Below, piece by piece: positions 21,133 to 32,326 of a stretch of DNA of 64,000 nucleotides. The stretch's first letter is position 1, and every line of letters starts with the position of its first letter. The position numbers and the translations under genes are program-made. The notes under the pieces are model-generated. The model had not been told where the DNA came from. It did not search any database and saw nothing but the letters and a program-made list of their open reading frames with translations. Source of the DNA: Limnephilus marmoratus (Eukaryota; Arthropoda; Insecta; Trichoptera; Limnephilidae); assembly GCA_917880885.1 (NCBI GenBank), contig OU862906.1, positions 60,740,665-60,804,664 on the forward strand, read 5' to 3'.

Positions 21133-22417
21133 CTAGACGTCGCTTTGTTTTGTGTTTTCTTTGCCTGTTCATTTTAGATATTGATTGGATATTGATTCTA
21201 TATTTGGTCCGCTGAAGATTCCTCAGGCGCTTTATACCACCGGACCAAAGGAGACTTGAATGGGACCGTGGATTTATCGTATTATATTGGAACCGAGTAC
21301 CCGTGCAATAAATAAATATTTTATTGCTACCTCATTATCTCGCTTAATCCTATCGATGTATGAATATGTGTTTGTCTCTTTTTATTGTCGCTCGCTTGCG
21401 TTTCATCGAGTTTCAAATCACAACGGCGCTAAAGAAGTTTTCACTTCAAAAACTTTTTTGTTTTACGTAATATTTCTAGAAAGATGAAATGTATTCGTTG
21501 GGCGCCAGTTTGAGATCATTGTGTAACCATAATTTAACAATTAATTTGGAAAATTTATTTAATTGAATTATCGTGGTTCTTATTGATTCTAGACAATAAA
21601 ACAACATTGGTAATTACTTTCCAATGAACATTACAAGAGTTAGTAATGAGTTTATCATTTAGCTGATGAAATTGCAAAATACATTACTTGTAACGATTAA
21701 GCCCAACACCCGCGGACTATGTTTATCTAGTAACGAAGCACTTCCAAATCCAAAACTAACCATTATTGTTATCTACGACAAAGCCATAACATATTGGCAA
21801 AGCATTATTATATTAATACAAAATTGACAAAATTTTATTTAACTTTATAACTCGTGTAAGATTTACAATGTGTTTAAATTAATAAAGGTAAAAATGTCCC
21901 CTGTGAAACAATAAAGAAGCGCTTAAAGTAGTCCCAGGGAGTAGTTGTGACGTTATGTTACAGTTATGTTATGACGACCGGCGTGGTCGAGGGGCAAGGC
22001 TCTTGATTCGCAAACTGAAGGTCGCAGGATCGAATCCCGATGTGGGCAAGTAAATTTTATTGAAGTGAAACCGTTGTGATTTTAAAATAGAAACGGAAGC
22101 TATCGAAACTAAAAAGAGACAAACACAGACATCCATAGGATTTAGTCTGCGAGAGAATGAGAGAGCAATAAAATATTTATTTATTCACGGGTACTCGGTT
22201 TTAAAATATTACGATAAATTCACGGTTTAACATGGGCCTCCAATAGTGTAGCGGTATAAAGCGCCTGATGAACCTTAGCAGCCAGACATCCAGCGAACAA
22301 GGAACGAATCCTACGAAATCCAAAAAAAAAATTACTTTTGTAAAAATCAATGTCCAATCATTAAAACCACTCCAAAATACAATAAACAGGCAAAAGAAAA
22401 GAAAGTGACATCTAGAT
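21133..22417. mobile_element. fold-back element with arms of about 350 and 370 bp
   Basis: 21133-21480 is, in reverse complement, the same family as 22050-22417. Matched blocks in order include CTAGACGTC/GACATCTAG, GGTATAAAGCGCCTGA, TACGATAAAT.CACGG, GGGTACTCGGTT, GCAATAAAATATTTATTTAT, AAAAAGAGACAAACACA and CCGTTGTGATTT. The spacer of about 570 bp includes a tRNA-like SINE head at 21974-22052. A third partial arm lies at 57270-57375. No transposase is present. Confidence 0.65.
21974..22056 (+). mobile_element. tRNA-derived SINE head (copy 2)
   Basis: TGGTCGAGGGGCAAGGC resembles an A box and GGATCGAATCC a B box, with the TTGATTCGCAAACTGAAGG anticodon-arm region between. It ends in GCAAGTAAATTTTATTG, similar to copies 1 and 5. 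Confidence 0.55.
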
Positions 22418-22429
22418 GGATGGAAAATG

Positions 22430-22580
22430 TGCACTGGAATTCGACGGAAAAAATACGGAAAAAATAATTCTTCACATTGATAAAAAAAAGTGCTTCATAT
22501 TCTCCTCACTCTTGTCTACTTTAGTTTTCTGAAGGTTTCACTTCTACAGAGTGTGAATTGCACACTCTGATTTTTATTAA
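22430..22580 (+). repeat. repeat P, direct copy
   Basis: GTGCACTGGAATTCGACGG, TTCTTCACATT, CTACTTTAGTTTTCTGAAGG, then TTTCACTTCTACAG. It is followed by ATTAATTTGTGTTATTTCCA, which resembles the 3' body of SINE copy 1 (13140 region), so SINE and P sequences may be fused here. Confidence 0.5.
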
Positions 22581-22902
22581 TTAATTTGTGTTATTTCCAT
22601 GGTCATTTCACAATTAATTCATTAAATATAATATGAAGTACATTTGCTGGCACATTCGTATATTAGGTACCGTGCAGGAATTATGTATCTACCACCACAG
22701 ACATCCAAGATATATTCATATGTCTATGATCTACCACGCAGGAATTTTGTAGCTACCGCGCAGGTCTTTATGGAAATATCCATAAAAATATCCATAATTA
22801 TATCCCATTATACTTTTAGTTTATTTAATAAAATTTCATGAGAGACTGTCGAATGCTTAGCCTAATCCGTTTATTAGAAGATGTTTCAAATTATTAGAAA
22901 TT

Positions 22903-24183
22903 TTTGCTAAACTTACAAAAATTGGTCTGACAAATACAACACTAAACTTGCTAAAAAGCTATATGATGGAGCGTACACAAAGCGTTCAAATTAATAAGAG
23001 AAAAAGCGAACCTCTCCTAATCAACCATGGCATACCGCAAGGAAGCGTACTAGGACCAATATTGTTTTTGATATACATCAATGATATCTATAACCTAGAA
23101 ACAAGAGGAAAAATTATTAGTTTTGCTGATGACACAGTAATTTTATTTAACGAAAAAGATTGGATAAATACTTACAAAGAAGCGGAACACGGGCTTAGTC
23201 TCCTGCAAACCTGGCTTAAAAGAAACTCCCTCACGCTTAATGTTAATAAAACAAAATATCTTACATTTTCTATAACAACCAGAGGGCAGCCGTCGGAGGA
23301 CTTAAATCTCAAATTACACACATGCCAAGGAATTTATCAACAAAATCAAGGCTTATCATGCCTCTGTCCCACTATAGCACACTCCAAAAGCATCAAATAT
23401 CTTGGAATTGAAATTGATGATAATCTCCGATGGAACTCACAAATTGAGGGAATTACAAAAAAACTAACAAGGTACATATACTTCTTTAGAAACATTCGTA
23501 ATATCCTCAACATAAACGATATTAAAAAAGTATACTATGCTTTGTGTCAATCACAAATAGAGTACGGTATAACTGGATGGGGGTCTGCCTTGAGCACTCA
23601 CACAGAGCGACTCAATATAGCCCAAAAAGGAGTACTAAAGACAATACTGAAAGTTCCGCTTAGAACTCCGACGGAAGAAATATTTAATAACTTTCAAGTC
23701 TTCAATGTACAGAAACTTTATTCAAAAAACATTTTATTTAAACTGAAAAAAAAACATATATGTATACTCCACTGTCCAACATAAATACTCAACCAAGGCA
23801 GTAAGCAATAACATCCTGGTTACTCCCAGTTTGAACACATCTTTTGGACAGAGAAATAATAAATTCCATGCTATGAAATTATACAATGCTCTACCAGATC
23901 AAATCAAAAATATAAAGGAAATTAATATATTTAAAACAAAAGTAAAAGCATGGCTGAGAGATCAAAGTGTTAATAAAATTACAAACATCATGAAAACGAT
24001 ATAAAGACAATCCATAACCAAATACAAATATTTTAAAAAACTACAGGCCATCTCAGAACAGGAAATCCTAGTGAGGAGGTCTGTGAAAAAAAATGAATCT
24101 ATACTTATACTATACATTAAACATACATGTACAAACCTTGCTATTGAAACTAATAATAAATAAATAAATAAATAAAATAAATT
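22903..24183 (+). mobile_element. CR1-like LINE, 5'-truncated copy
   Basis: Begins in the RT domain and is nearly identical to the reverse complement of 40000-41095. The ORF 22948-23784 carries the RT motifs GIPQGSVLGPILFLIYINDI, SFADDTVILF and LTLNVNKTKYLTF, then IKYLGIEIDDNLRWNSQI and an IEYGITGWGSA thumb block. The frame breaks at a run of nine A near 23746. The natural C-terminus continues in another frame to about 24004 (with LVTPSLNTSFGQRNNKFHAM). The copy ends in a TAAA microsatellite (24149-24182), the tail expected for this LINE group. Confidence 0.85.
22948..23784 (+). pseudogene. CR1-like LINE ORF2 C-terminal half (reverse transcriptase)
   Basis: 278 codons covering RT motifs 4-7. 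The catalytic FADD is at about residues 60-63 and the GIPQGSVLGP block precedes it. The Met is internal to the element, not a native start. The endonuclease and the first RT motifs are lost by 5' truncation. The last 12 codons arise from the poly(A) slip and are not conserved with the sister copy, whereas the out-of-frame continuation is. Confidence 0.8.
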
Positions 24184-25795
24184 AGAAGACCTCAAATTTT
24201 TCAATCAGATTTTCCAATACACAACATAATTAAATAAAGTAATAAATACCTTCACTGATGGTGGCGATAAATATAAAAAAAATATCAATCATCAATCATC
24301 ACACACCGGCTTTTCAACAAATCTGGGTTGCATGGTCCCTAAAACTAGAACAACATCCTCTCAATGACAATTCTGGTTCATCGCTCCTAAAACAGTATAA
24401 CAATGTACAAAAATGACTTGGATCATTATTAAAGCTCTCATTACAAAGAATAAGAAAAAGTTGAAACTAGTCAGAGTTATTCTCAAAGAAACGATAAACC
24501 ACAGTCTCACTGACAAGAAGGAAGGATAAAAAAAGCGTCATTTTTTAAGGACCCTAATGATAATTCACCCTAACAGAGCACTCAATTCTGGGTTCTTTTT
24601 TTCTGAAGCAATAATCAACGTACGTAATAATATTATTAAAAATCAATACTTTTACAAATCCTCGCATTAAACAATTTTCGCGTTTAGTTTCTAGGTACCT
24701 TGACATTAGCCGAACAGCAATCACATAAATTCGCCAAGCAAATGACCACGTGGAACAAAATCGCAACGTCCAGGAATAGAAATTTACACACCTACTTACT
24801 TAATTATATATGTACTAGGGGACAATAATGTCCCACCAATGCTTGAACATCTATGTAGAACAGAGGTGAAAGCATGCCAAGCACGTGTATTTAATTGGTT
24901 TCATTGTAATACTTTATTACAAAGAAAGAAGTTTATTGCACATTATATGTCTTGCACATCTCTGTATGTACAGCCAATTAATAATACAATACCATGACTG
25001 CTATTCTATTCTGCAAATCATGCAAAATCTCTTACAAGAGAGAAAATAAATTGAACGAAGTAATTGTTGATCAAAATGTTTACACGAGTTTTTTCTTATT
25101 CTTCAGGCGCGTCCTATTCTTCGGAGGATGAACAGACAGGGGTTAACAAAAAAATATACAAAGAAATTAAAAAGAATTACAATCAGCAGTCCAAAATATT
25201 TATACAAAAATATTTAAACATGAAACAAAAGTGTGTAAAATAACAATAACAAAAAAAAAGAAAAATGTTTGAGTCAAGTGAAGTCAAGTTAGAACAAGAG
25301 ATTCAAGAAAATTTGTAAAGTTCTGGAGGCTATCGCTAAATGTCTGGTAACTTGCCACTGGATGTTATTAAACGACACATTCTTTGGAAAGAAATATGGA
25401 AAGTTCTGGGTTTCCTAGTAGATAGTGATTGATTAGTATTGGTTGATTTTTATTGGCGACCATCCTTCCATCGAGAAACTTCCTACGGTTCTCAGTCAAC
25501 CGAAAGAAAACCTTTGCACCTTAGACCCCGGTTCACCGGCGAAAGTTCTTCAGACAAATGATGTCGTAAATAATTAGTAAAGATTTAAAACTAGTTTCAT
25601 TATTAGACAAATGTCAAAAGTCACATAAAGACTAATAACATGAGTTGTAATGCAATGCTGGACAAGGCAATCAATTCGAGAATTTCAAAAGAGAATTTTT
25701 AAAGGCTAAAAAAATAGTTTAAAAATCAGGTTATAATGAATAACACGAACTGGGTCGAGATTTCACTCAAAATTGCCAATTTACATTATATTTTT
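24184..25795. other. intergenic, no gene seen
   Basis: AT-rich with scattered short frames. I recognised no transposon end or exon. Confidence 0.45.
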
Positions 25796-25839
25796 TACAT
25801 TAGCTCTACACAGGAGGCCCAGAGGGAAATAATTTCAAT

Positions 25840-26173
25840 TATTATTTTTTTTTATTGTTAAACTAACGTTTAAAACAAGATTTTTATGCATAGCACAAAG
25901 GGTAACAATTATTATAAGCAATAATTATCAGCCTGAAACACTCATCCACATTGAAAAATCTTCCGAGAAAAGATACATGACGCCAACGGGACTTGAACCC
26001 GTGTCCTTCTGATTGCCGGTCAGCTGCTCTCCCAATTGAGCTATGGCGGCTTATCTTGTACCCGCCAAATGATTCAATATATACTAGTGTTTCATTCAAC
26101 AATTACTGCTTATTATATTTTTTCCACCTGAAAACAACCAACTTTATTTTTGCGAGAGAGACATTGTTAGTGT
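25840..26173 (-). mobile_element. tRNA-containing retroposon inserted with target duplication
   Basis: AAATAATTTC occurs at both borders (about 25831-25840 and 26162-26171), interrupting the host repeat exactly. The minus strand carries a tRNA-like unit (26052 down to 25979): A box TAGCTCAATTGGGAGAGC, B box GGGTTCAAGTCCC, and a 7-bp acceptor stem GCCGCCA/TGGCGTC with one mismatch. A body with TCTTTTCTCGGAAGATTTTT and an A-rich tail follow. A body-only copy is at 52000-52115. About 110-120 bp precede the tRNA head inside the duplication, unusual for a simple SINE. Confidence 0.65.
25979..26052 (-). tRNA. tRNA-like sequence inside the retroposon
   Basis: The cloverleaf is largely foldable: D stem GCTC/GAGC, T stem ACGGG/CCCGT, and an anticodon loop read as CCGGCAA, which would give GGC. 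Position 33 is C instead of the near-universal T, and the first pair of the anticodon stem and one acceptor pair mismatch. With the repeat context this argues for a tRNA-derived pseudogene rather than a working tRNA. Confidence 0.4.
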
Positions 26174-26404
26174 TAAATAATTTCAATCAAGGCCTATGTC
26201 ATCTTAGGGGATGCTGTATGGAGGGTCTTTTAAAGGAAAGGAAGGACAGAAAATTTTGGGAAGGAAAAAGGTGTGAGGGGTGGGTAGGAATCTGGGTACC
26301 AGTGTGTTCAGGAAAGGACGAATGAAACCATTTTTCTCACTGAGGTGCAAGGCGACGGATCAAGAGAATTCGGCTTGAGAAATCAAAAGTCTCCCTTAAC
26401 CTGT

Positions 26405-26640
26405 ACTTGTCAAACTTAATCATTAACACGTAAACACCTCAGCACAGGTTCGTCTAGTGAGGTGTTCACGAAACATACAATATTACCAACCAACAGTTTC
26501 ACCTTCTCAAACCTACCTTACACCCAACATAATAAAATGTAATATTAATATGTAAAAATGTTTTCAAAAATATATTACATATGTAAAAATGTTAATAATA
26601 TGGTGTAAACTGTAATATATAGATATAAATAAATAAATAA
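26405..26640 (+). repeat. repeat with AACACCTCA/TGAGGTGTT stem-loop and AAAT tail
   Basis: ACACCTCAGCACAGGTTCGT and CTAGTGAGGTGTTCAC form a short stem-loop. An AT-rich body follows, ending in (ATAA)n at about 26627-26640. The same stem-loop and a tail of AATAAATAAATTTA occur at 38820-39165. It looks like a LINE 3' end, inserted here in the hairpin-tail repeat. Confidence 0.5.
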
Positions 26641-27495
26641 ACCAGTGTCACCCGATCCGGCCCGCAACGCAGAATGTGGGCAAGCGCATCCGCCGCCAAG
26701 ACCTGGACAAACCTCACCCCATGAACCAGGGAACCCCTGCTAAGTCACCAAAATTAAGAACCACTTGGGCATAGGTGTTGGTTATCCAATAAATGATTGG
26801 CGGGGCGGCGGTACCCATACCTGCATCCCAAATTGTTAGATCTAACAACCATTTCAAGCAAAGTGTCGATACTTAATGGTGGTCTTTGGTCTCACAAGGG
26901 CGATACTGAGAGTATTTATGACCATTACGCTTTATTATCCACTGCCACTACGTAAAAACATAATTAACAATACCTACTGATTATCCAATAATAATAACAA
27001 AACAATAAGAAATGGCAGCTTAAGTTCGTGTGATAGAACAATTAATAAATGTACTACTACACCAGACATTCCAGAGGTAGATGAAGCTACAAAACGATTA
27101 TCCGATAATAAATTACGTTGTTTAACTAGACATCATTATTGACTTTAATTTATTATAACGAGACAGTTGAAGGGGATACAAGAGACAATAAATAAAATAA
27201 AAACAATAAGTACGCAAGAATAACAGAAATTTTTTTCTGTTAAGACTAGAAATGTTGGAAATTATAAACAGTAAAAATTTAAATATTATCGTGTAATTTT
27301 TCATAGTGCTTTCACACAAACGAAGTATTTAATTCCATTAATTATTTTTGCTATGTACTAATTATGTGGTTGATGTTCTAATCAGGCTTTCGATTCGCGC
27401 TAGATAATTCGTCTTTATTGGACACTCGTACAAGGTTGAAAAAAATTTCACGTCAAGAAACTTACTATGTTAAAAGCATTTGTTATCGTTATCAG

Positions 27496-28314
27496 TAAAG
27501 ACCGGATTATATGCAATAAAAACAGCCCAAAATATGCATGCAAATATGCAATAAAAATAGCTAAAATATGCACGAAAATCCATAAAAAGGGCCAAAATAT
27601 GCAATATGAAATAATACAGGAAGTCGTATTTTGAAATACTTTTTTATTTTAGTAAGTAATAACAATCGTATTTTCGAAAAGATCAATTACAAAACGTATT
27701 TAACAATGAAATTTACAAATTACCTTTAAAAATGTATATGACTAAGTACCTACTGTTCTAAATGTTCTGTAGACAAATTGTGTCTACGATCGCTTAATAT
27801 ATTTTTGTAAGCGGAAAAGGTGCGTTCTACGTCTACTGATGTGACTGGACAAAATTTAAATTTGGGTGCGATTTTTGAACTTATTGTGCCGGGAAAAATT
27901 TCACCTGCCCCGTTGATGAAGCTATCAATTTGGCACAAGGGTTTAAACCCTGGGTTATTGTTCAGTAAGTTTTCAAACTTTTCTTTGAGTTTACGCGGGA
28001 ATAGGTTTGGCAACAAGGAATTCATAAGGCGAATTTTCCTCATAACCTGAGTAGATTCATTCAACGCAAATCCATGAGTTTCAGCGTTTTTATACTAAGG
28101 CGAAGAGGCTGCCGGAGCGATCAGTTCGCTAGCCGCCCGCTTTAGCTATCTGGCTTTTATAGTGTCACTATGTGAGGCATCTGAACGATGAACGAGATCG
28201 AGCGTAAATATACAAGATCTCAATTTTTTTGCTAAAATATGCAACTACCGCTGAAAAGGTTCTAAATATGCAATTGCATATGCAAATATGCATTTGCATA
28301 TAATCCGGTCTTTA
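27496..28314 (-). mobile_element. hAT transposon, internally deleted, 819 bp
   Basis: A perfect 8-bp duplication, GTTATCAG (27488-27495 and 28315-28322), flanks terminal inverted repeats TAAAGACCGGATTATATGCA. Both subterminal regions are packed with AAATATGCA-type motifs, the kind of iterated binding sites seen in hAT ends. Only the C-terminal part of the transposase is left (27750-28064, minus). The exact duplication and clean ends indicate a recent insertion mobilised by a related active element. Confidence 0.9.
27750..28064 (-). pseudogene. hAT transposase C-terminal fragment (dimerisation domain)
   Basis: 104 codons ending FKFCPVTSVDVERTFSAYKN, then ILSDRRHNL. The 'SVDVERTFS...N.LSDRR..L' signature is the hAT C-terminal dimerisation domain. 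The DDE catalytic core and the BED zinc finger are absent. The start Met is arbitrary, since the element is deleted upstream (toward 28314). Confidence 0.75.
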
Positions 28315-28503
28315 GTTATCAGCATTCACAGCAATTGATAGCCAAATTATCGTGCAAAAAAATATGCATATCCTGGTAAGTAAGACTCAGTTATCTTTGG
28401 TAGTCTCTATTCTCTAAACTAAAACAAAAATGTAGATATTTACTACCGAAACTCACACTTGCGAAACAAGCTTTTCCAATTAAAAAAATGAATCTTGTCT
28501 AAT

Positions 28504-29047
28504 AGCGATATTACACGGTTTAACAAAATTGCTTCACTTTGCTTGAATGGCGCAGAAGTGAAACATTTACACGTATCCGGAAGAAGTGAACTATTCGATT
28601 CATTTTGCTAAGGATGCATTTGAAGCAGGTCGTCGCTTGGGAATAAAGTTAATTTGTCATCATTTAAATAACAAATTAAATGAAACCCTCCGCTTTAATA
28701 TTCCAAAGGGTACTTTTTAAAATGTGCAAAAAAAGAGACGAATGCTCCTTATTTTTATAAATTATTTTGACTACGTTGAAACGCAAATTTTCGCGTGGCT
28801 GTAGCGCGCAACAATAAAGATCGAGTGAATCATTCAATACTTGTGTTTACACGTTCAATTCTCTTTCAACCGCGTTGAATGTTTAACATTGAATTCAATC
28901 ACGTTGAAAATATTGAACAAACTCAATTCGTTCAACGCGATTGAACAAAAGCATTCAATTACATTGAATCATTCACTTTATATTTACACGATTCAATTTG
29001 GTTACTTCATCCAAATTGAAATGCAGAAGTGAACCGTGGAACATCGC
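28504..29047. mobile_element. putative MITE with AGCGATRTTMCACGGTT ends
   Basis: The left edge AGCGATATTACACGGTT and the right edge, the complement of AGCGATGTTCCACGGTT, form an imperfect 17-bp inverted repeat, continued by TTCACTT-type sequence. Between about 28850 and 29000 the sequence repeats TTCAA...CGCGTTGAA and CAATCACGTTGAA in both orientations about eight times. A target duplication was not identified. Confidence 0.45.
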
Positions 29048-29639
29048 TCAGTCGGTTCGGTGCCATAGGGTCTAAGTCATGACCGAACCCAAGTGTTACA
29101 AAGCTCCCATAAAACGATGAAAATTTTATATAGGTTCATCCGTTGAACTGTGATTATTTCTGGCGCGTTGTCCCGGTTAGACAGAGATTGCGAATTCCAG
29201 TTGCGACCGTTACCTATATATTTTATGTGTCTTGGTCTGTTTCATATTTTGTTTAATTTATCAGTATTATCTTCTTCTTCTTCTTCAATATTACATTGAT
29301 GGGTATAACTTCAACAATTTATTCTAATTAAATGAAATATTTTTTCGCAAAATGCGCAATGCAATTCATTCAACCCGGATGAATGTACATTATTTGGGAG
29401 ACTATTTTTTTTACCTAGCCTTATATGGAACCGTAGCACTATGCGCACTGTAAATATCTATCTCAGGCCACTGAAGTCTATGGTCATGGTCAATGTGTAA
29501 CCAGTTGTCGGCAAACATAACATACCGCAGATCAATCACTAAGCAGAATATTTGTACAACTTCGATTATACCTACGAAATTGGTGACTGGCGTTGGCCCT
29601 GCCGTTATTTGCCAAGTTCAGTTATGAAGCGTAGATATT

Positions 29640-30070
29640 TCCGCGATCCAAGTCTATTGTCTATTGATCCAAGTCTATTGAAGACTATTACTAATAAATC
29701 AATGATTTACTCGACCTTTTTTATCATCGAAATATTTCGATTCATTGTCATAGATAAATCGATTCTTAAACAATCGATTCTTGGAAATCGATTCTCGCTT
29801 CTCGAAGTCAAAATTCATTCGAATCATAGTCCGAGACAGCGTTTTGAAACGTCATCGAGACAATCGCTCTGAAATGTCAAAAATAATTCGAAAATAGAAT
29901 CGAGACAGTAGTTGTAAAACGTCAAAATTCATCAAAAACGGGAATCGATTCAATCGGTTTCAAACTGTCAGAATTCCTTAGAAAACCCAAATCGGTTTTC
30001 AGATTCGAGAGGTTACATTTCGAGATACGAGTACGTCAAAATATCTCAGATTGCTTGAGAGTCGAAATAT
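29640..30070. repeat. degenerate tandem repeat of AATCGATTC / CGAGACAG...AACGTCAAAA motifs
   Basis: AATCGATTC recurs at least five times between 29757 and 29958. CGAGACAG(N)...GTTTTGAAACGTCA-like blocks recur at 29831, 29898 and 29930 with a period of about 50-65 bp. A small direct duplication (GATCCAAGTCTATTG) occurs at 29646 and 29668. The region to about 30970 ends in CATTCCCATCACTAG, a possible hAT-MITE terminus, but the left end was not found. Confidence 0.4.
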
Positions 30071-30653
30071 TTTTTAGGTTCTTTGTTAGCTACCTACTAA
30101 AGGATGTTTATGTTATAATCAATTCGTTATGTAATTTATAAATGATGAATTTTAATACTTTTAGATAACGATTTACGTTTCCAGTATAGTTTATGCTTTA
30201 AAAAAGTGTTTATTTATTTAAAAAATTAAATGGTTATTTCCAATAACAAAATTTGAAAACGTATTTCATCACCTTCCAAAAACAGTTTTTAGTTTTCGGA
30301 TACTTTCACATATTATATTGCATTTAATTGGATTTTATTGCAGAGCGGAAATATTATATAAAGCTTCCGATAAAATACGCCCGATTTTTTAAGGGTTAAT
30401 AATTAATCGTAATAATATTTAAATGTAACGTGTTGTGAAACGAATATATACTTCAAATTCGCGATAAAAGAAATAATATTAATATTGCTAGTAACCAACA
30501 AGGAAATAATTGCCAAGAATGAAAAATTATGATTGAAATTTTTTTGCAGTACTTACTTATACCAAAATTTTGCCATACAAATGTACCTACTATAATAATT
30601 CTTATGCCCCCCCCCCCCCCCCTCCTCACCCGCGAGACAAAATGCTGCCCTAA
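30071..30653. other. intergenic, no gene seen; C16 homopolymer at its end
   Basis: AT-rich, ending in an uninterrupted C run at 30607-30622, just before the Harbinger-type MITE. Confidence 0.45.
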
Positions 30654-30819
30654 GGGAACGTACCCATACTACGTGACCTCTTCGGGGGGGGGGTCTTCAA
30701 AATGTCACGCTTGGTACAAATGAGGGCCAGTTTGCTTAGGATTTTGGTCACCGGGGGGGGGGGGGGGGGGGGGGGTTAAAAATTGCAAAAAATTGGTCAC
30801 GTAGTATGGGTACGTTCCC
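30654..30819. mobile_element. Harbinger-type MITE, complete (copy C)
   Basis: 166 bp with TAA at 30651-30653 and 30820-30822, and the same GGGAACGTACCCATACTACG ends as copies A and B. It contains a G run of about 24 bases at 30751-30774, longer than in copy B, and a second run of G at 30685-30693. Confidence 0.85.
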
Positions 30820-31109
30820 TAAACCGTAGCTATTGCTCTCTAACTCCGGGGATTGTCGTCTTAATTGGACCTCCTATAAAGTTTAAAAAAAATATTGAAT
30901 CATTCGATTCTTTTGATGTTTCGATTAAAATATTTCGATTATGGAAACGTTTCAATCATTCCCATCACTAGTTCAGAGGTTGGTGTGACTGAAAAAAATT
31001 TAGTTAAATATAACTGAATGTATCAGGATGAGTGCATCAACATTATCACAAATGTCAGTATCATCAAACGTAAGGAAAAACGCACTTGAAACACTAATAG
31101 AAAAGGACT

Positions 31110-31475
31110 GATATTTTGGGTTATTTCCTCATTGGCGTTAAAATTAATATCTATAAAATAAAAAGCAACCATAGTTCCTTTTATTCCCTCATTGGCGTTA
31201 GAATCAATATCTGTAAAATAATGATACTATCATTTCGGAGTAGCGAATAACCTTACAATATTTGAAAATCTTCCACTACCACCACATTTAGTGGAAAATA
31301 TTACTTGTATCGTGATGGAAGACTTTGCCAGCCGAGGAATCGAATACGCGATACCCTAAACGAAATGCCAACTCACCCACTGAGCGGTCGGTTATTAGTC
31401 CTTTTATTCCCTCATTGTCGTTGGAATCAATATCTATAAAATAACGGTCAACCATTTCCTTTTATTCCCTCTCTC
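31110..31475 (-). mobile_element. tRNA-derived retroposon between copies of a 40-bp direct repeat
   Basis: A CCCTCATTGGCGTTAGAATC / AATATCTGTAAAATAA unit occurs at about 31125-31164, 31183-31222 and 31405-31444. Between the second and third lies, on the minus strand, a tRNA-like head (A-box-like CTCAGTGGGTGAGTTGGC, B-box-like TATTCGATTCC) followed by a body with GGAAGATTTTCAAATATTG. The arrangement suggests a SINE whose 3' tail is tandemly repeated, or several overlapping insertions. Confidence 0.5.
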
Positions 31476-31490
31476 TCTCTGGTTTCAATC

Positions 31491-31934
31491 CTAGGATTGG
31501 TTTGCAGCAATTTCATCTATTCGTTTCTTCCACTCTTCCCTGTCTTGTGCGGCTCTTTTGAAGTCTGCATATGATAAGCAGCGCACGTCCACCAGCAGGT
31601 CCTCCAGGTACTCTCGGCGTGGGCGTCCCTTAGCGTTTGTCCCCTCGGTCATACCCTCCATTATGGCATGCAAGAGGCCTTCTTGTCTTATTGCATGGCC
31701 GATCCATCTTGCGCGCCTTTCGGACAAGGTCCTGAGCAGGTGCCTTCCTACTTCGATTCTTTGGAGAACCTCCTCATTTGTGATGTGGTCTCTCCAGGAA
31801 ATTCCTAGTAGTCTTCTATAGGACCACATCTCAAAAGCCTCTAGTCTCCGTTTATCTCTTTCGGATAGGCACCATGTTTCGCAGCCGTACATCAAGATAC
31901 TCCATACATAGGTCTTGATGAGGAGTATTCTCAC
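31491..31934 (-). pseudogene. RTE-like LINE ORF C-terminus
   Basis: 147 codons covering the RT thumb and C-terminal region, ending in DREEWKKRIDEIAANQS and a stop. It is in a different frame from the catalytic part at 32042-32326, so at least one frameshift separates them. The C-terminal 50 codons match 43718-43877 closely. Confidence 0.7.
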
Positions 31935-32041
31935 TTTCAGGTCTATATTATTCGATTCTATTATTTTCGACCTTTTATTGAATGCAAGCCTAGCCTGGTG
32001 TATACGGCTGTCAACCTCGCTATTAGACCGACCGTCCCATG

Positions 32042-32326
32042 TTATTTTGCTCCTTTGTAGACAAACTCCTTGGTGTTCTTTAGTGGAACTCCTGACATCT
32101 CTACTCTCATCTGATATTGCGTCCGGCCTACAGGCAGCAGCTTTGTTTTGTCTTTATTTATCTTCATGTTGTAATTGTTTTGAAGAATGCTTTGCATGGC
32201 TGTTAAGGCCTCTTGCAGTTCTTCTTCGCTTTCAGCAATCAAAGCAATATCGTCAGCAAACCTTATCATATCCACCTTTTGCCCGTGTATCTTTACACCT
32301 TTTCTGTGACTCATTCTCTCTCTCAA
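32042..32326 (-). pseudogene. RTE-like LINE reverse transcriptase core fragment
   Basis: 94 codons with the FADD catalytic motif (VDMIRFADDIALIAESEEEL), then NYNMKINKDKTKLLPVGR. It continues upstream in frame to RT motif 4 without a Met, and downstream it is interrupted before the thumb. Confidence 0.7.

Larger units (their letters stand above)
25797..26930 (-). mobile_element. hairpin-tail repeat copy, broken by two insertions
   Basis: The element is in three parts: 25797-25839 (CTCTACACAGGAGGCCCAGA, one half of the hairpin), 26174-26404 (AAGGCCTATGTCATCTTAGG onward) and 26640-26930 (CCGATCCGGCCCGC to GGGCGATACTGAGAG, ending in family Y). The interruptions are a SINE (25840-26173) and a second repeat (26405-26640). 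In the minus frame the tail still encodes the FKRPSIQHPLR-stop motif of this family. Confidence 0.65.

Noticed and set aside
25979..26052. Functional tRNA with GGC anticodon
   Set aside because: C at position 33, stem mismatches and location inside a retroposon with target duplications.
27820..28050. Plus-strand frame opposite the hAT fragment
   Set aside because: The shadow of the minus-strand transposase domain.
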